DNA of 64,000 nt, taken from the NCBI GenBank assembly GCA_013115135.1, contig JABANP010000027.1, positions 62,001 to 126,000 on the forward strand, written 5' to 3'. Position numbers and translations under genes: made by a program. How positions within the stretch are numbered: the first letter of the stretch is position 1; each line of letters starts with the position of its first letter. Below, in pieces: positions 44,235 through 55,043 of this stretch. The stretch comes from Perkinsus olseni. Lineage: Eukaryota; Perkinsozoa; Perkinsida; Perkinsidae. The notes below the pieces were generated by a model. That model saw only the letters and a program-made list of their open reading frames with translations, did not search any database and was not told the origin of the DNA.

Positions 44235-46056
44235 TCACAGCTCTGGGTTGACGAGCTCGGGGAAAAGGCAAGCGCAAAACTCGTCGAATGATATCCTCCC
44301 CTCGCCGTCAGCGTCAATAGTACTGACAAGACCCGGCCAATAGAAGCTGAGGAGATACCAACTTTCCACCGGAAAAGTCGCAGGATGCTGTGGGTGGGCA
44401 TTCCCAGTCTGAAGTGGCGATTCAGCATGTGCTCAAACTCAGTGAGGTCGATCACTCCCGAGCCGTCCTCGTCCATAGTTTCGAAGACCTGGCAGAAGTC
44501 CGATGCAGCCCAGCTGAGCGTTCGAGCCTGACCTCATAAAGCCTCTCCCGCGTGATCCGCCTCCTCGACAGCCTCTGCTGGATCTTGTCGATGATCAGCA
44601 GCTTGTCCCTGACGCACACAGACCGTCACCATGGGCCTCCAGACGCTCGGCCATCCCCACCGATCAGTCCAGACATCCCAGAAAGTCGAGCCGATGATGT
44701 TCAACGGGAGGGCCATGTAGGAGGCACCAACAATTATCAGCATGGCTGAGATCGCTCGGCCTGCGACAACGCGCAATTTCGTGGCGAGTGACGCTGAGAC
44801 AACGTACCTCCGTCGGTGGCTGGAGCAACATCGCCGTAACCAACAGTACCTACCGCCAGAACTCAGACCGGATTACTCGAGTAGCAGCGCTCTACTGATG
44901 GTGACGATGGAGAACCACATAGCGTGGGGTAAGGAGGCGAAGGCCGCGGCCGGGGCGGTGTCAGGCAATGTGACGTCCTCCAGCCAGTATATTATGGATG
45001 CAAACCACGTTACAAGAAAAATCAGCATCAGCATCGGCACCTGAGGTGGGAGGGGGCGATAAACCGTGAGGGCGAGACGAACCTCACCCTGAGCGCGTCC
45101 ATGCTGAGGGAGAGGCTTATGACCAGGAGCCGCCAACCAGTACTATTGCGAGTCAGCTTCAGCATGCGCATGGCCGGTACCTGAGAGGCCATTATAGGGA
45201 GGGCTCAAGCTCGAGACTGCGGCAGGTGGCACCCACCAGATAGAGTATGAGTTTGACTATCTCATTGTCCGATCGATCCACGCCTACCCATAGAGGGACG
45301 TAAGGCAGGACCACCATCAAGTCCAGCCAATTGTACCTGGCCCAGGTATATCCGATGCTGGCCACCGTTACTACGGAGACTTACGGCTCACAGAAAGCTC
45401 GACCAAGATGAGGGGACGTCACTAAGCGGAGCTGACCGACAAGAATTTGGAAGAGGCCAATCGAGGCCTCTTGGCAGCTACTACCAGTATCTCCAATAGG
45501 AAGAGTACGTTGAAGGCGGTCTCGGCGACTTCAAGGCCGTCTCGTGCACTGTAGCTCAGCGTCTCAGGGACCGGCAGCGTGACCAGCACCTACGGCAGCC
45601 TCCACGCCGCCGGCCGTCGGCACCCCTACTGATGTGACCACACTGACGATGATGAGGCTGTTGTAGATACGATACACGTTGAGCGTGATCCAGTGCAAGG
45701 AGGGCTCCTCCAGGTGGGCATACACCAAGTGGCGGGCACCTGACCACCTCCTCCGAATCAACAAATTCGGGAGTCCCCTCACTTGACTTTATCGGGTCGC
45801 TGAGACCCTCGAGCCTTCCCAGCCTCCTCGACACCCTTCTCGCTGCTTCCCGCCCTTCAACGGAGTCGTCACCAATAGGACAGGCATCTGAGGCGCTTCC
45901 GGCTGTCTCTCCATCAGGCAAGCCGCTACCACGACCCACCCCCAGTATCCACTGGAAGCCGTACAGAGGCCTTCCTCCGGGACGAGACCCGCACAATGCC
46001 AGCTCTCGTATTCCGCGACTGCGACGAGGCACTCGATGCTCTTCGGCGCGAATCAA
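44235..46056 (-). CDS. Voltage-gated K+ channel with C-terminal EF-hands (copy 1)
   Basis: Six-span Kv-type channel. In order: S1 HLEEPSLHWITLNVYRI then YNSLIIVSVVTSVGV; S2 LEVAETAFNVLFLLEI-LVVAA; S3 RYNWLDLMVVLPYVPLW; S4 VPAMRMLKLTRNSTGW-RLL; S5 VPMLMLIFLVTWFASII; pore helix LPHAMWFSIVTI, then after an intron TVGYGDVAPATDGG with the GYGD K+ filter at 44830-44841; S6 AISAMLIIVGASYMALP-LNIIGSTF. A linker KLLIIDKIQQRLSRR leads to two EF-hands, DEDGSGVIDLTEF and DADGEGRISFDEF, and the stop at 44235-44237. Voltage plus Ca2+ gating is expected. The S4 has few regularly spaced Arg/Lys, so voltage sensing may be weak. The N-terminal cytosolic part is uncertain and may extend into 46270-47490. Confidence 0.88.
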
Positions 46057-46269
46057 TATTCGTTAGTTAAAGGGCAGACAACAGCCATGCCTTGGTAAGA
46101 GCTGAGATTAGCATTATGGCACGACTCCGAGACGCCGCATCGAGGCTTCCGAGAACTCGCACATGTCTCGTCTCCACCCGTATGATGGAACTCGAGTGCC
46201 GCACAGGTCCAGGAACGCCAAGTTTTCAAAAGTACCCGCGGCAAAAGCCGCTATCATGCAACAGTTAAA

Positions 46270-47490
46270 CAAATTCTCCACCGGAAAGTGCCTGAGGGTG
46301 GAATGGAACCCGCGACCTCCTCCGCCGGCTCGTACATCCTCGGCAGGCTCTTGCGAGCCTATTGAAGCGAGCTGGCTTTTTCCTCGGCTGCGCTTTCTCC
46401 TTGTGTCCCGTCGAGACGTCAATAAACGGCCTACCACTCCATCCGCGAGCGTTGCAGCACTCCACTGTGCCTCCTCATGGCCTGAGCCAGCAACATCGAT
46501 CCTAGTGCCAGCCTAGAGCCCCAGCGGAGTACCTCGGTCGCCTCCATGCGCCGCTGCGCGCTCTCTCGAAGGGCGTTCGTCTCGACTGTATCTACGGTTG
46601 CTCTGCCCAGCCACGGACGAGACCTTGAATGACGCCCGACAGTTAGCCATACGGGCACTGCATCTAACTACCCTCTTCGCTACGGCTTGCTCCTCCGGAT
46701 CAGCAGCCAACCGACCCTCCCTGAACCCTCGGGCGAAGGACTTCCGAGGCTGAGCACTCCTACTGTCCGCTCCTGCTGCTACTGGAGGAAGTCTGACACG
46801 GGCCGGCGGGTTCTCTCGACGCCGGCCCTTGGTGGCGCACTGACCTTGACGACCGCACGCTCGGCCGAGCGTTCCCTCTCCGCGGTCGCCTTCGTTTGTG
46901 TGCCGACCTCTCGGGAGCCCCAGGTGTCCGTCTGAGTGCTGCTGCACTCCGAGCTGTATTTCGTGGCGCGCGACAAATCCTAAGGACGAGCCGTTGCTGT
47001 GAGCAGCTCCCGAGTTCCTTACTCTGGCATCGACCCCTCGACCTCGCAAGATGTCAAGAATCTCACGCAGCTTCTCGTCCACATCAGACAGGTTCCCCTC
47101 GCCCGCCGAACCCCTGCCCGTCTAAAACAACGCCCCTGTTGCTCCGGCGCTCAACATACTGAGGTCACCTGGCCTTGCCAGCGGTCCCCTCTTCGGCTGA
47201 TACGCATATTCCTAACATGCTGACCAGGCCCGCCTCCTCTAAGGCTGCCATCTGGTACCACACGAGGCGTCATAAAATAGACTACTATATGCCTGCTCAC
47301 CATCCTCGTCCTCGACACCGTCCCCGCCTTCGTACTGACCCCAGAGGGTGTCCAAGACCATCTGTCCCATACGCAATGGCAGAGTCCTCCTCTTCCCGCC
47401 CCCTGATGATGGGGGCCTGCGAACCCACGGCGGAGCGATGCATTGAATTCGTCAGAAAATCGACTTCCTGACATCCTGGCATCCTCAACT
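46270..47490 (-). CDS. Cytosolic coding segments upstream of K+ channel copy 1
   Basis: Minus-strand stretches with coding character but no family: CQEVDFLTNSMHRSAVG, IIRGREEEDSAIAYGTDG (about 47475-47360), ALEEAGLVSMLGICVSAE, DVDEKLREILDILRGRG (about 47085-47030), CSSTQTDTWGSREVGTQT, ERERSAERAVVKVSAPP (about 46960-46800), and TVETNALRESAQRRMEA, LRWGSRLALGSMLLAQA (about 46600-46480). Either the long N-terminus of K+ channel copy 1 or a separate small gene between the two channels. No coiled coil long enough to be diagnostic. Confidence 0.35.
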
Positions 47491-47649
47491 CCCGCAGCTG
47501 CAGAACCTAACCGAAGAGGACCTCGTTCGAAACCAATCAGAGAGGCTAAGACTCACCTTGGGGCGTTCTGGCCGTTGGAGAGGTCGTGGAGCGCCTGACA
47601 CAACCGACGACCATCGTCCTGAGACCCCTCCATTACTGCGCCCCGGAAC

Positions 47650-49740
47650 TCACTGCAGCACAAGGGTCGCCGCCAAATCAGGGAAGAGGCATTGACAAAA
47701 CTCCTCAAAGCTGACCTTACCCGAGCCGTTATGGTCCATGTGCCTGAAGCAGCGCTACAGGTCGCCGCACTGGCGACAGCAGCCAGCCGTCACCTGAAGA
47801 GGTTCTTGACATTCCGCTTGGGCATCGCCAATCGGAACTCTTCATTCAGCATGTGCTCGAGCTCCCCCATATCAATGCCACCAGAATTATCCACATCAAT
47901 TTGGGTGAAAACCTGAGCAGATCCAAGCCACAGAGTTCACAACGACGAAGTCATGACTCCCCACGTACGACACTCAGTAGCACTGAGGAAGCGCTGGTGC
48001 CGAGACTGAACGGCGGGTATATTACGGGAGTCTCCTTACATTATAGACTTGCTCCCGTGTTATCTGTCGACGCGAAAGGCGCTGGTGGATCTTGTCAACG
48101 ATGAGTATCCTGTCTCTGAGGAAGGCACACATGCCGAACACGGCCGAGCCACTTCCCTCTGCCGGGCTCTCTGATGTTTTAATGGGAGCGAGACAGCCCC
48201 ATCCGAGCTAGCTGTTGGGAACCTCGATTTCTATGCAGCCCTATCAGTTGGGCAATACCGCTCCTACTCTAACTTCCCTAATTCGTGAGGTGATAGCCAA
48301 GCGGCACTCCCATGGCAACAGCCTACCTATCGGTCCACACATCCCAGAAGGTCGAGCCAATAATGCTCAGGGGCATCGCCATATAGGACACCCCTGATTA
48401 TTATCAACATCGACGTCACTACTTGACCTAACATCGTAAAAGCCATGGGCCAACCTAAGATACCAGGCCATGGATCACCAGCTGTTGTTGCTAGTTCAAC
48501 GTCGCCGTATCCGACAGTACCTGAGCGACGATAGGCTGGCAGGGCGGAGGCGGCTCTAGTGAGGCGCTACTGATGGTGACGATGGAGAACCACATCGCGT
48601 GAGGGAAGAGACCCGAAGGTCTTAAAACCGCCGCTGTTGAGATCCGTCTCCAGCCAATAGAGGATAGAGGCGAACCACACAACGAGGAAGAAGAGCATCA
48701 GCATTGGCACCTAACGATAGCATCATTTTCGAGGCAGAGCGGCGGAGCGTGGAAGGGCAAGCGTACTCTAAGGGCATCCATACTGAGAGAGAGACTGGTC
48801 ACCAGCAGACGCCACCCACTACTGTTCCGGGTAATCTTAGCCATCCTCATCGCAGGTACCTCCATTAACAGGAGCATCCAAAGCACTGAGCTGGCCTACT
48901 ACTCACCATGAAGAGCGCTAGTCGAAGGCCCTTGTAGTCATCCCGGTCCACGCCACACCACAAGGCCACGTATGGCACCACTATAAGGAGGTCTAGCCAG
49001 TTATACCTGCCCAACCCATTACGCAGACAGCGCAGACACCCCACAGACTTACGGCTCGGTCAGGGCAGGCAGCAACGACGGAGCGGTCGAGAGGCGTAGC
49101 TGAAAGGGCGACAGGGAAGGCTCTCCCTAGCCCGGCTTGCCCCGCCTACCACTAGTTCCATTATGAAAGTCCCGTTGAAGACGTTCTCGGCTATATTGAG
49201 CGCATCGTAGGCCTCAGGGCTGAGCTGCTCCGGAACCGGCAGGGTTATCATAACCTGAAGGAGGCGCTGCTTCCCACAATTTCGCGGCGCGTGAAAGTTA
49301 CCGCAGTGACCACACTGATGAGTATGATGGTGCTGTATGTTATATGGACATAATAGCTGGTATTCGTTAGACTGGGCTCCTCTAAGTGCATGTACAGAGC
49401 CTCCCTTCGACCTGGCAAGTAGACTCGAAATCGTTGGTCGCCATCAAAGCATCAATGAAATGGAACCCACTTGCCGGTCTCCCGAGGAAGATTGTCCTGT
49501 GCCTCGAGTGTCTATTATCATGGGCCTCGCCTTCTACGAGAACACGAAAGATTCACAACAGCGTTTCCATGTCCTCAAGTCCGCAGGAACCACTCCGACA
49601 CAGGCGGAGCATCCCATCACCTCCGGTGTCCACAGACAGGAACACTTCCCTCTTATGTACTCCCGTGGCATCCTGTGCCTGGCCGGCACAATCTCCTATC
49701 TCTGACTCATTGCCCTCCACTTTGAGTTACCCCAACTGTA
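47650..49740 (-). CDS. Voltage-gated K+ channel with C-terminal EF-hands (copy 2)
   Basis: Tandem paralogue of copy 1, same strand and layout. S1 MHLEEPSLTNTSYYVH then YSTIILISVVTAV; S2 ALNIAENVFNGTFIMELV; S3 RYNWLDLLIVVPYVALW; S4 VPAMRMAKITRNSSGW-RLL; S5 VPMLMLFFLVVWFASIL; pore helix FPHAMWFSIVTI; TVGYGDVELA with GYGD at 48501-48512. EF-hands are DVDNSGGIDMGELEHML and DHNGSGKVSFEEF, then CQCLFPDLAA and stop at 47650-47652. N-terminal segments (EVFLSVDTGGDGMLR, near 49620) are not fixed. Introns fall at the same places as in copy 1, for example before the filter and between the EF-hands, so the pair arose by segmental duplication. Confidence 0.85.
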
Positions 49741-50239
49741 ACGGAACCGGTCGCCCGAGACTAGCCAAAGCCCTCCCCCATTCACCAATACAACAACAGC
49801 GTCTGCGCATAGGTCACACAGGCTCATCGCCATTGATTAAAATAGGGCCGCCTAAGCGGTTGCTTCTAGACAAAGGGGTATCCCGAGGCTCGCTCTGGAT
49901 AGAATGGGTTGACAAGTACCTAATACCACACCACCACCGCATCCAACCTATACTCACTCCACGCTGAGCTAAGCGGCAGCACCCGGTTGGCCTACTTCAA
50001 CTTAGAATCTATCTCGGTAACATGATCTCTAGTCCGGGCGAAGTGCCATCTCTTCTTCCCCAAGAAGTCCGAGATGCACTCATTAGACCGGCTATCGGGG
50101 TAACCCCTCAACGTCGTCTCATGACGCAGCATCGTCCTAGTCTTTCCCCGATGAATTAGGTGTCGCCAGTTCCGCAGTCCCGTCCCTTCACAGCCAGGAT
50201 ACCTAGCCGGTCACCAATCCCAGAGCGTCCATCAACGAT

Positions 50240-50860
50240 CTTCCCATGATACTACCTCACAGAATCATAAGGAAGATCTTCCCTGATGTAGCGGATCGGC
50301 AAGGCCCCCATCCGCCGGTCGGGAGCCCGGTCGATCGGCGTAGTTTCCTGCAGTTTGTTCCTCGGGTCCTCTCGGGCGGCATTCTCCTTTATCCGGTCAA
50401 AGCTGACAGCCGACCTCTGATGGTAACGGCGCCACCTGGGACCCTGACAAGCCCGAGCTGGAAGATGCGGTTGAACGTGGTGATACCTCCTGCGCCCCTG
50501 CGGCACCCGAGCGTAAGTTGACCTGCCAGTGCACCTGAGAGACATAAAACGTCTTCGTGAACTCACCACAGCATCGGACGGACACCATCAGAGAACGAAT
50601 TGTGCCACCCGAACGTAGCAAAACCCCTCGCCCAACAGCAGCCTCATCTTCATATACACGGCGATATCGACAAAACTCGTTAATCGACACCGACGGCACC
50701 GATAAAGTTCGGCCCAGAATTCTTACCGAGTCTTTCTCGACGAATCTGTTGGCTGCAAAACTCCGGACCATCGGGCCGCTATCAGCTATGTTGCCGTACT
50801 TACAATCCGCGTACACTCCGTCGACGTGAAGGTCCTTCTCTGGGACTGAGATGCACATCC
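50240..50860 (-). CDS. Unrecognised gene or exons
   Basis: Minus-strand stretch starting MCISVPEKDLHVDGVYA at 50858, continuing DSGPMVRSFAANRFVEK, INEFCRYRRVYEDEAAV, a donor-like GTGTCC, a Ser-rich segment (RSTASSSSGLSGSQVA), and a final segment VSFDRIKENAAREDPRN, PIDRAPDRRMGALPIRY to about 50240. Reads like protein, likely two or three exons. It lies just upstream of K+ channel copy 2 and could be part of that channel's N-terminus. No motif recognised. Confidence 0.35.
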
Positions 50861-50869
50861 CGAGGTCGC

Positions 50870-51574
50870 AGGTTCGATCCCACCACCGTACACGACCAGA
50901 CCATCAACCGCCCTTACCGGATCTCGACCTTTTCCTCGAGCCCAGGAGAACGGGCGGCCGCTCCGGCGATACGAAGGGGCCCAAGGGACGTCTAAGAGCG
51001 GCGTAAAAATATTCTCATCATCAACAATTGCTTGTCCCCCGAAATTCTGGACTCTCTCGTGAGATTACCTAGTTTGCCGTAGCGTGAGCTGCCAGTCCAT
51101 CAGAGGCCTGTCGCCCTGCATCTGAAGGCTGCTGCCGTCGTTGGCGTGGATGCAGTAATCGTTCGCGTTACGCGAGGCGTACCTATCAACAGCCCCCTCC
51201 GGACTGCGCCTCGGCACAACTACCACTCACGCTTTCCCTCGCAGCGTGTCCAGTTTTACTTCTAGATGAGCAGACTGCGCCATGATGACCGATCCCGGAC
51301 AGAACTATCCTCAGAAAAGAAAGGCCTTGGCCAGGTTCCCACTCATGATTGACCAACCCAACGGAGATCCACGCCGGAAATATCTTAGAGGCAGCTAGGA
51401 CGGTCGGCAGCTATTTTTCAATTATCGGTCCACCGCCAATGCTTCCGAGCGAACGTCATCGAGATGGCTGAGTAATGATGATAAACCTACAGACAGGGAC
51501 GGCAAGATCAACCACAAGGAGCAACGGCCGGGATGGGATACCTACTGCCATCACGCTCATCGTCGAGCCAGGCG
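50870..51574. other. Intergenic, no supported gene
   Basis: 0.7 kb. At its left end GTCGCAGGTTCGATCCC is a perfect B box without a matching A box or acceptor stem. Nothing else recognised. Confidence 0.45.
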
Positions 51575-52102
51575 CTAGTCCTCCAGCTCCTCTCCGGCCC
51601 CACTGGAACTTGCTGCTCGGACATACAGGACGTTGTTGCATCTAAAAGCCAAGACTCACAGAACAAACATGCGGCGGAGCGAAGCTGGGGAGCATCTACG
51701 ACCAGACGTCAGAAAGGCCAGAAACAGCGATGTTATTCCCGACTCCGGCACGCCCGGGCCGCCGAGACCGTTATTACCGTATAAGGACGTCCCCGAGGGC
51801 TCCCTTGAAGTTGCCTCCCTGAAAGGGTGAAAGATAGGAGACGAGCTTACAGAGAATCTCTAAGTACTACCTGCCACTCTTCACAATGGTCAAGTCTGAG
51901 ATTCATGAAAGTGTCGACACTCTGAAGCCGACCCTTAAGCTCGAGTGTTCCCCACTTCAGACGAACCATCACCTGATCGCGCAGCCAGTGGTGCGACCTT
52001 ACTCGTATCTTCCCCGCTTAAGCTGAAGATACCCCAATCTTTTACCTCCTGCCCAGTAAGGTCGTTGAGGAAAGGCTGAGGATTCACCGGAACGACCGAC
52101 AT
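51575..52102 (-). CDS. SNRPF: Small nuclear ribonucleoprotein F (SmF)
   Basis: Component of the heptameric Sm ring on U1, U2, U4 and U5 snRNAs. ATG at 52102: MSVVPVNPQPFLNDLTGQE, the SmF N-terminus. A GTAAAA...ATCAG intron leads to VMVRLKWGTLELKGRL, QSVDTFMNLRLDHCEEW (Sm1 motif, with the RNA-contacting D-x-x-M-N). Next GGNFKGALGDVLIR, and a last exon CNNVLYVRAASSSGAGEE (Sm2 motif with I-R-C/G-N-N-V) ending ELED, TAG at 51575-51577. Four exons, all joins in frame (VLI-R-C split by an intron). The length, about 87 residues, is normal. With U2AF1 this is the second spliceosome gene here. Confidence 0.93.
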
Positions 52103-52364
52103 GTGAAGGAAGGTAAGCCTGACGACCCAGACCAGCTGCTGCTCCCAAGCGTTAGTCTCGCCCCCAAAACACAAGACGGACTACTCAAAGCCTATGAGGT
52201 TTATTGAGTGGATTAATAATATGACAATCTCATTACGATGATGACCAACATGCTAGTAGATGCAAAAGTGTACTTATCCTGAACACCGCACCCTTAGGGT
52301 TCTTAATAATTATCCTAGACTGCATTATCTTTCAAGTGTACAAAGAAGGTCCGCCACCTAGCGC
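52103..52364. other. Short spacer between SmF and CHMP4
   Basis: Spacer of about 260 bases containing the SmF promoter side and the 3-prime end of CHMP4. No feature recognised. Confidence 0.5.
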
Positions 52365-53579
52365 TCAGCCAAGCTGGGCTTGTAAGGCTGCCAACTGGTC
52401 GGCTTCCTCATCCGTCAGACCATCTGATGGGAAGAGTAAGTCTGATCGTTCCAGGCCGAGCCTCATCCCTCGGCTCTCTTCGCATACCACACGTTACCGA
52501 ACGTTCTAAGGAATGAAAGTCACCACCCTGTGCACTAACCGTTCCGCTGAGGCCTAGAAGATTCAGCCGCGGACTGCTGCGGTTGAGCTGGGGCAGCCAC
52601 TGAGGGCTCGGCAACGGATGGTTGAGCCACGACTCCGCCAGAGGGGACTTGTGCCGCCTGAGACGAACCTTTCCTTATCTCCACGATGCCGGAAAGCGAG
52701 CCCACATCGACCATTTTGGCCTCGAGCTCTTGGGCTTCGATCTCATCCAACTCATTGAGGAGCTCCTCGTCGTCCATGACAGTGTTGCCACCAGAAAGAA
52801 CCTACAGGAGGAGATGAGCAGTCATCAGAAGAGACGACACAACCACCATACGTTAGAGACTTCGTTCTGCATATCCTGCATCTCCTGCATGTCGTCCATA
52901 AGGACGTCGATCTAAGGACAACACGAGCATAAAAGATATGCTCGGTCAGCATTATCATCACGTACGTTGTCAATATTGAGCTGCTGGTTCATGATCTTCT
53001 GTGCCGATACACCCGTGGCGAGCGCCGAGACCGCAACCGCTGTGGTCTGGCTCGACTCCAACGACAGAATTTGCTGCTCCAGCGTCATGCCTGCGGAGGC
53101 AGAGCATCCAGCTCGCATGAGCTTCAGGACCTACGGGAGTTCATCAGAGTAGTCAGCTCGGCCTCGAGCATCTTCTTCCGTTTCAACGCCATCAGAGCAC
53201 CCCGCTTGTCCTTCGCAGCCGCACGAGTTCCTAAAAAGTGGGACCTTCGGAATGACAGCCATACCATAAATTACGCAACTCGTACTGCCGTCCACTGACT
53301 CTTACGTGCGTCCTGCTCCTGCAGGGCCATCTTCTTTTCAATTAACTGCTCCCTCTTTTCTCAGGGTCGCTATAGCCTCCTTGTTCTTCATGATGGCGTC
53401 GGGGAGATTCTGACAATCATTCAGTTAGGCTGGACTTTCACGGCTCCTTTCAACCAAGTCAAAGATACTTCCGTGTGAGAATAGCACGGGTCGACCTAAG
53501 ATACCCTGACTACCTTAGTTGGAGGCTGCTGGTTAGCCTGTTGCTCCTTCTTCTTAGAGCTCCCGAAGAACAGTCGCAT
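52365..53579 (-). CDS. CHMP4: ESCRT-III subunit CHMP4/Snf7 (Vps32)
   Basis: Polymerising ESCRT-III core that cuts membrane necks in multivesicular-body formation and cytokinesis. ATG at 53579: MRLFFGSSKKKEQQANQQ. Then NLPDAIMKNKEAIATLRK, REQLIEKKMALQEQDAR, AAAKDKRGALMALKRKKM (basic alpha1-alpha2 membrane face), EAELTTLMNSR, GMTLEQQILSLESSQT, ALATGVSAQKIMNQQLNI, IDVLMDDMQEMQDMQNEV, DDEELLNELDEIEAQELE (Snf7 acidic alpha5), and the C-terminus LTDEEADQLAALQAQLG with TGA at 52365-52367. Order and length fit CHMP4. One oddity: between ATLR and KREQL the frame slips by one base at a four-A run (53356-53359), while both flanking stretches are clearly homologous. Six or more exons. Confidence 0.9.
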
Positions 53580-54249
53580 AGGTTAAGCAAAACTGTTTAT
53601 AATCTGCAACCCGAGCTCCACGCAGGTTCTATTCCCACACACGCCTCATACACTATATCCCTTCTCAGTCTAGTCGCGAAGCCATTTCCATCAAGAAAGG
53701 TAACTAAGTCTCCCATCCGTATCAACTGGAGGCTACCACAATCCAGTCCATCGCTCAACACGGACAGCAGCGCCTCATAGAACCAGCTAGTCCGCTGCCT
53801 TTCGCCCGGCAGTGCGTAGGTATCTAAAAGCTCAGAGTAAGTAAATCCCTACCGTCCACAGCAAGGGGGATTTCCAACCTCGACCTCCCTTGGGGATTTC
53901 ACCAAACGCACTTGGCGCGCGCCATGTCGATCGATTAAGGTTCAAGATTCGTCTCAATCTAGACGGGTTCCCGAAATCCAAGGAACCGCGCGCTTGAAGA
54001 GCCTGTGCTTGCGGGCGCTGTTTGCCTGTCTGGCTGGCTAATGCTGTTGGTAAACGTTTATGTTGCTTTTTTATTACGTTCATTTAGTGGTAACGGAATT
54101 ATACACGTCTGACATGGTAAATTACTCGGTTCGTAAGCGGTTAAAAGTTTATCATCATCCTTAACCAGCCAACAGACAAAATTTTCTTGTGCTTTGGGAA
54201 TAACGCCTTTTCAACGGACACCCGAATGTATTGCCAGGTTTTATTTAAC
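53580..54249. other. Intergenic, no supported gene
   Basis: About 0.7 kb between the divergent CHMP4 and small membrane-protein genes. Short frames on both strands only. Confidence 0.45.
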
Positions 54250-54396
54250 ATGGGGTTCCTTCAACGGCAACGGGATAAGCTCCCCAAGGCACGGGCCGGC
54301 CCTATCCTTTTCGGGTCGATGATAGTGGGAGCTCTCCTGACGATGGTTGCTGTGAATTATGAGAAGGATACCACTAGGCTGGTAGTAGGGGAATAG
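54250..54396 (+). CDS. 48-residue single-span membrane protein
   Basis: ATG 54250: MGFLQRQRDKLPKARA, membrane helix GPILFGSMIVGALLTMVAV, then NYEKDTTRLVVGE and TAG at 54394-54396. Basic N-side, one helix, short polar C-side: the shape of small mitochondrial inner-membrane or assembly proteins. An acceptor-like TTGCCAG lies just upstream at 54230-54238, so an earlier non-coding or coding exon is possible. Family not recognised. Confidence 0.5.
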   Translation: MGFLQRQRDKLPKARAGPILFGSMIVGALLTMVAVNYEKDTTRLVVGE

Positions 54397-54421
54397 AGGT
54401 GTCGTTCAGTGAACCAATTCT

Positions 54422-54492
54422 GGAACTCTGAATCGATTCTGGAACTGCATTTTACGCGTAAAAATCAATTTCAGAATCGATCCTGAGTTTCC
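54422..54492. repeat. Imperfect foldback repeat
   Basis: GGAACTCTGAATCGATTC (54422 on) and, inverted, CAGAATCGATCCTGAG (54470-54485) pair imperfectly around an A+T-rich loop (TTTTACGCGTAAAAA, itself palindromic). Non-coding, directly downstream of the small membrane-protein gene. Confidence 0.6.
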
Positions 54493-54681
54493 AACGGGGG
54501 GGGAGAAAGAACGCGAGTTTTAAGGTCCGTTGGTGTCTGTGTTCCTGAAAGTCTCTAACGGCATTGTGGCGATTGAAATCCAGTACCGTGTCATCCGCGA
54601 GAGAGAGCGTGCACGAAAGCATCCAATGGCAGCGTCCTGCTGTTCTCGATACGCTGCGAGTGCGCTACCAGCAAACTGGTG

Positions 54682-54861
54682 TTTTTCACTGGCACTGCGG
54701 GCGCGCTTAAAAGGACCGCTTCCAACGGAGGCGCCTACTCTGTCTGGCACGGTGTTCTTCTTGTTGAGAAGCATTTCCTTTCTGCTCTTCAGCGCGCCTT
54801 CAACGGTGTTGTGCGAGATATGGAACGGATTCGAGGGAAGATAGACCGAGGAGAAGTATAG
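54682..54861 (+). CDS. Unrecognised exon or small protein
   Basis: Plus-strand frame reading FFTGTAGALKRTASNGG, AYSV-WHGVLLVEKHFLSAL, QRAFNGVVRDMERIRGK and a stop at 54859-54861. It begins next to a possible splice junction. A preceding frame (SVHESIQWQRPAVLDTL) may be its upstream exon. It reads like a globular helical protein, but no family is recognised. Confidence 0.35.
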   Translation, partial: FFTGTAGALKRTASNGGAYSVWHGVLLVEKHFLSALQRAFNGVVRDMERIRGKIDRGEV

Positions 54862-55043
54862 CCGGAACGTGTTTTACGGCGTGTGAGTTGTTTCATGCAT
54901 CCTTAAGGGGGTTGAGTTTTCCTCTGTAGTGAGGGATGGGGGTTTTCGGCATGTGCTTTAAAGCAGAAGGGCCTTCGGGGACTCCACTGTCTATGATTTG
55001 GGGGAGGGATCTCTATGATGGCGCTGCCGTTTGAAGCCTTGGG

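Noticed and set aside
49386..49967. 193-codon plus-strand open frame
   Set aside because: Lies opposite the N-terminal coding segments of K+ channel copy 2 and has no family resemblance; an antisense shadow.
50860..50905. Possible tRNA from GGTTCGATCCC
   Set aside because: No A box, D arm or acceptor pairing; kept only as a B-box remnant.
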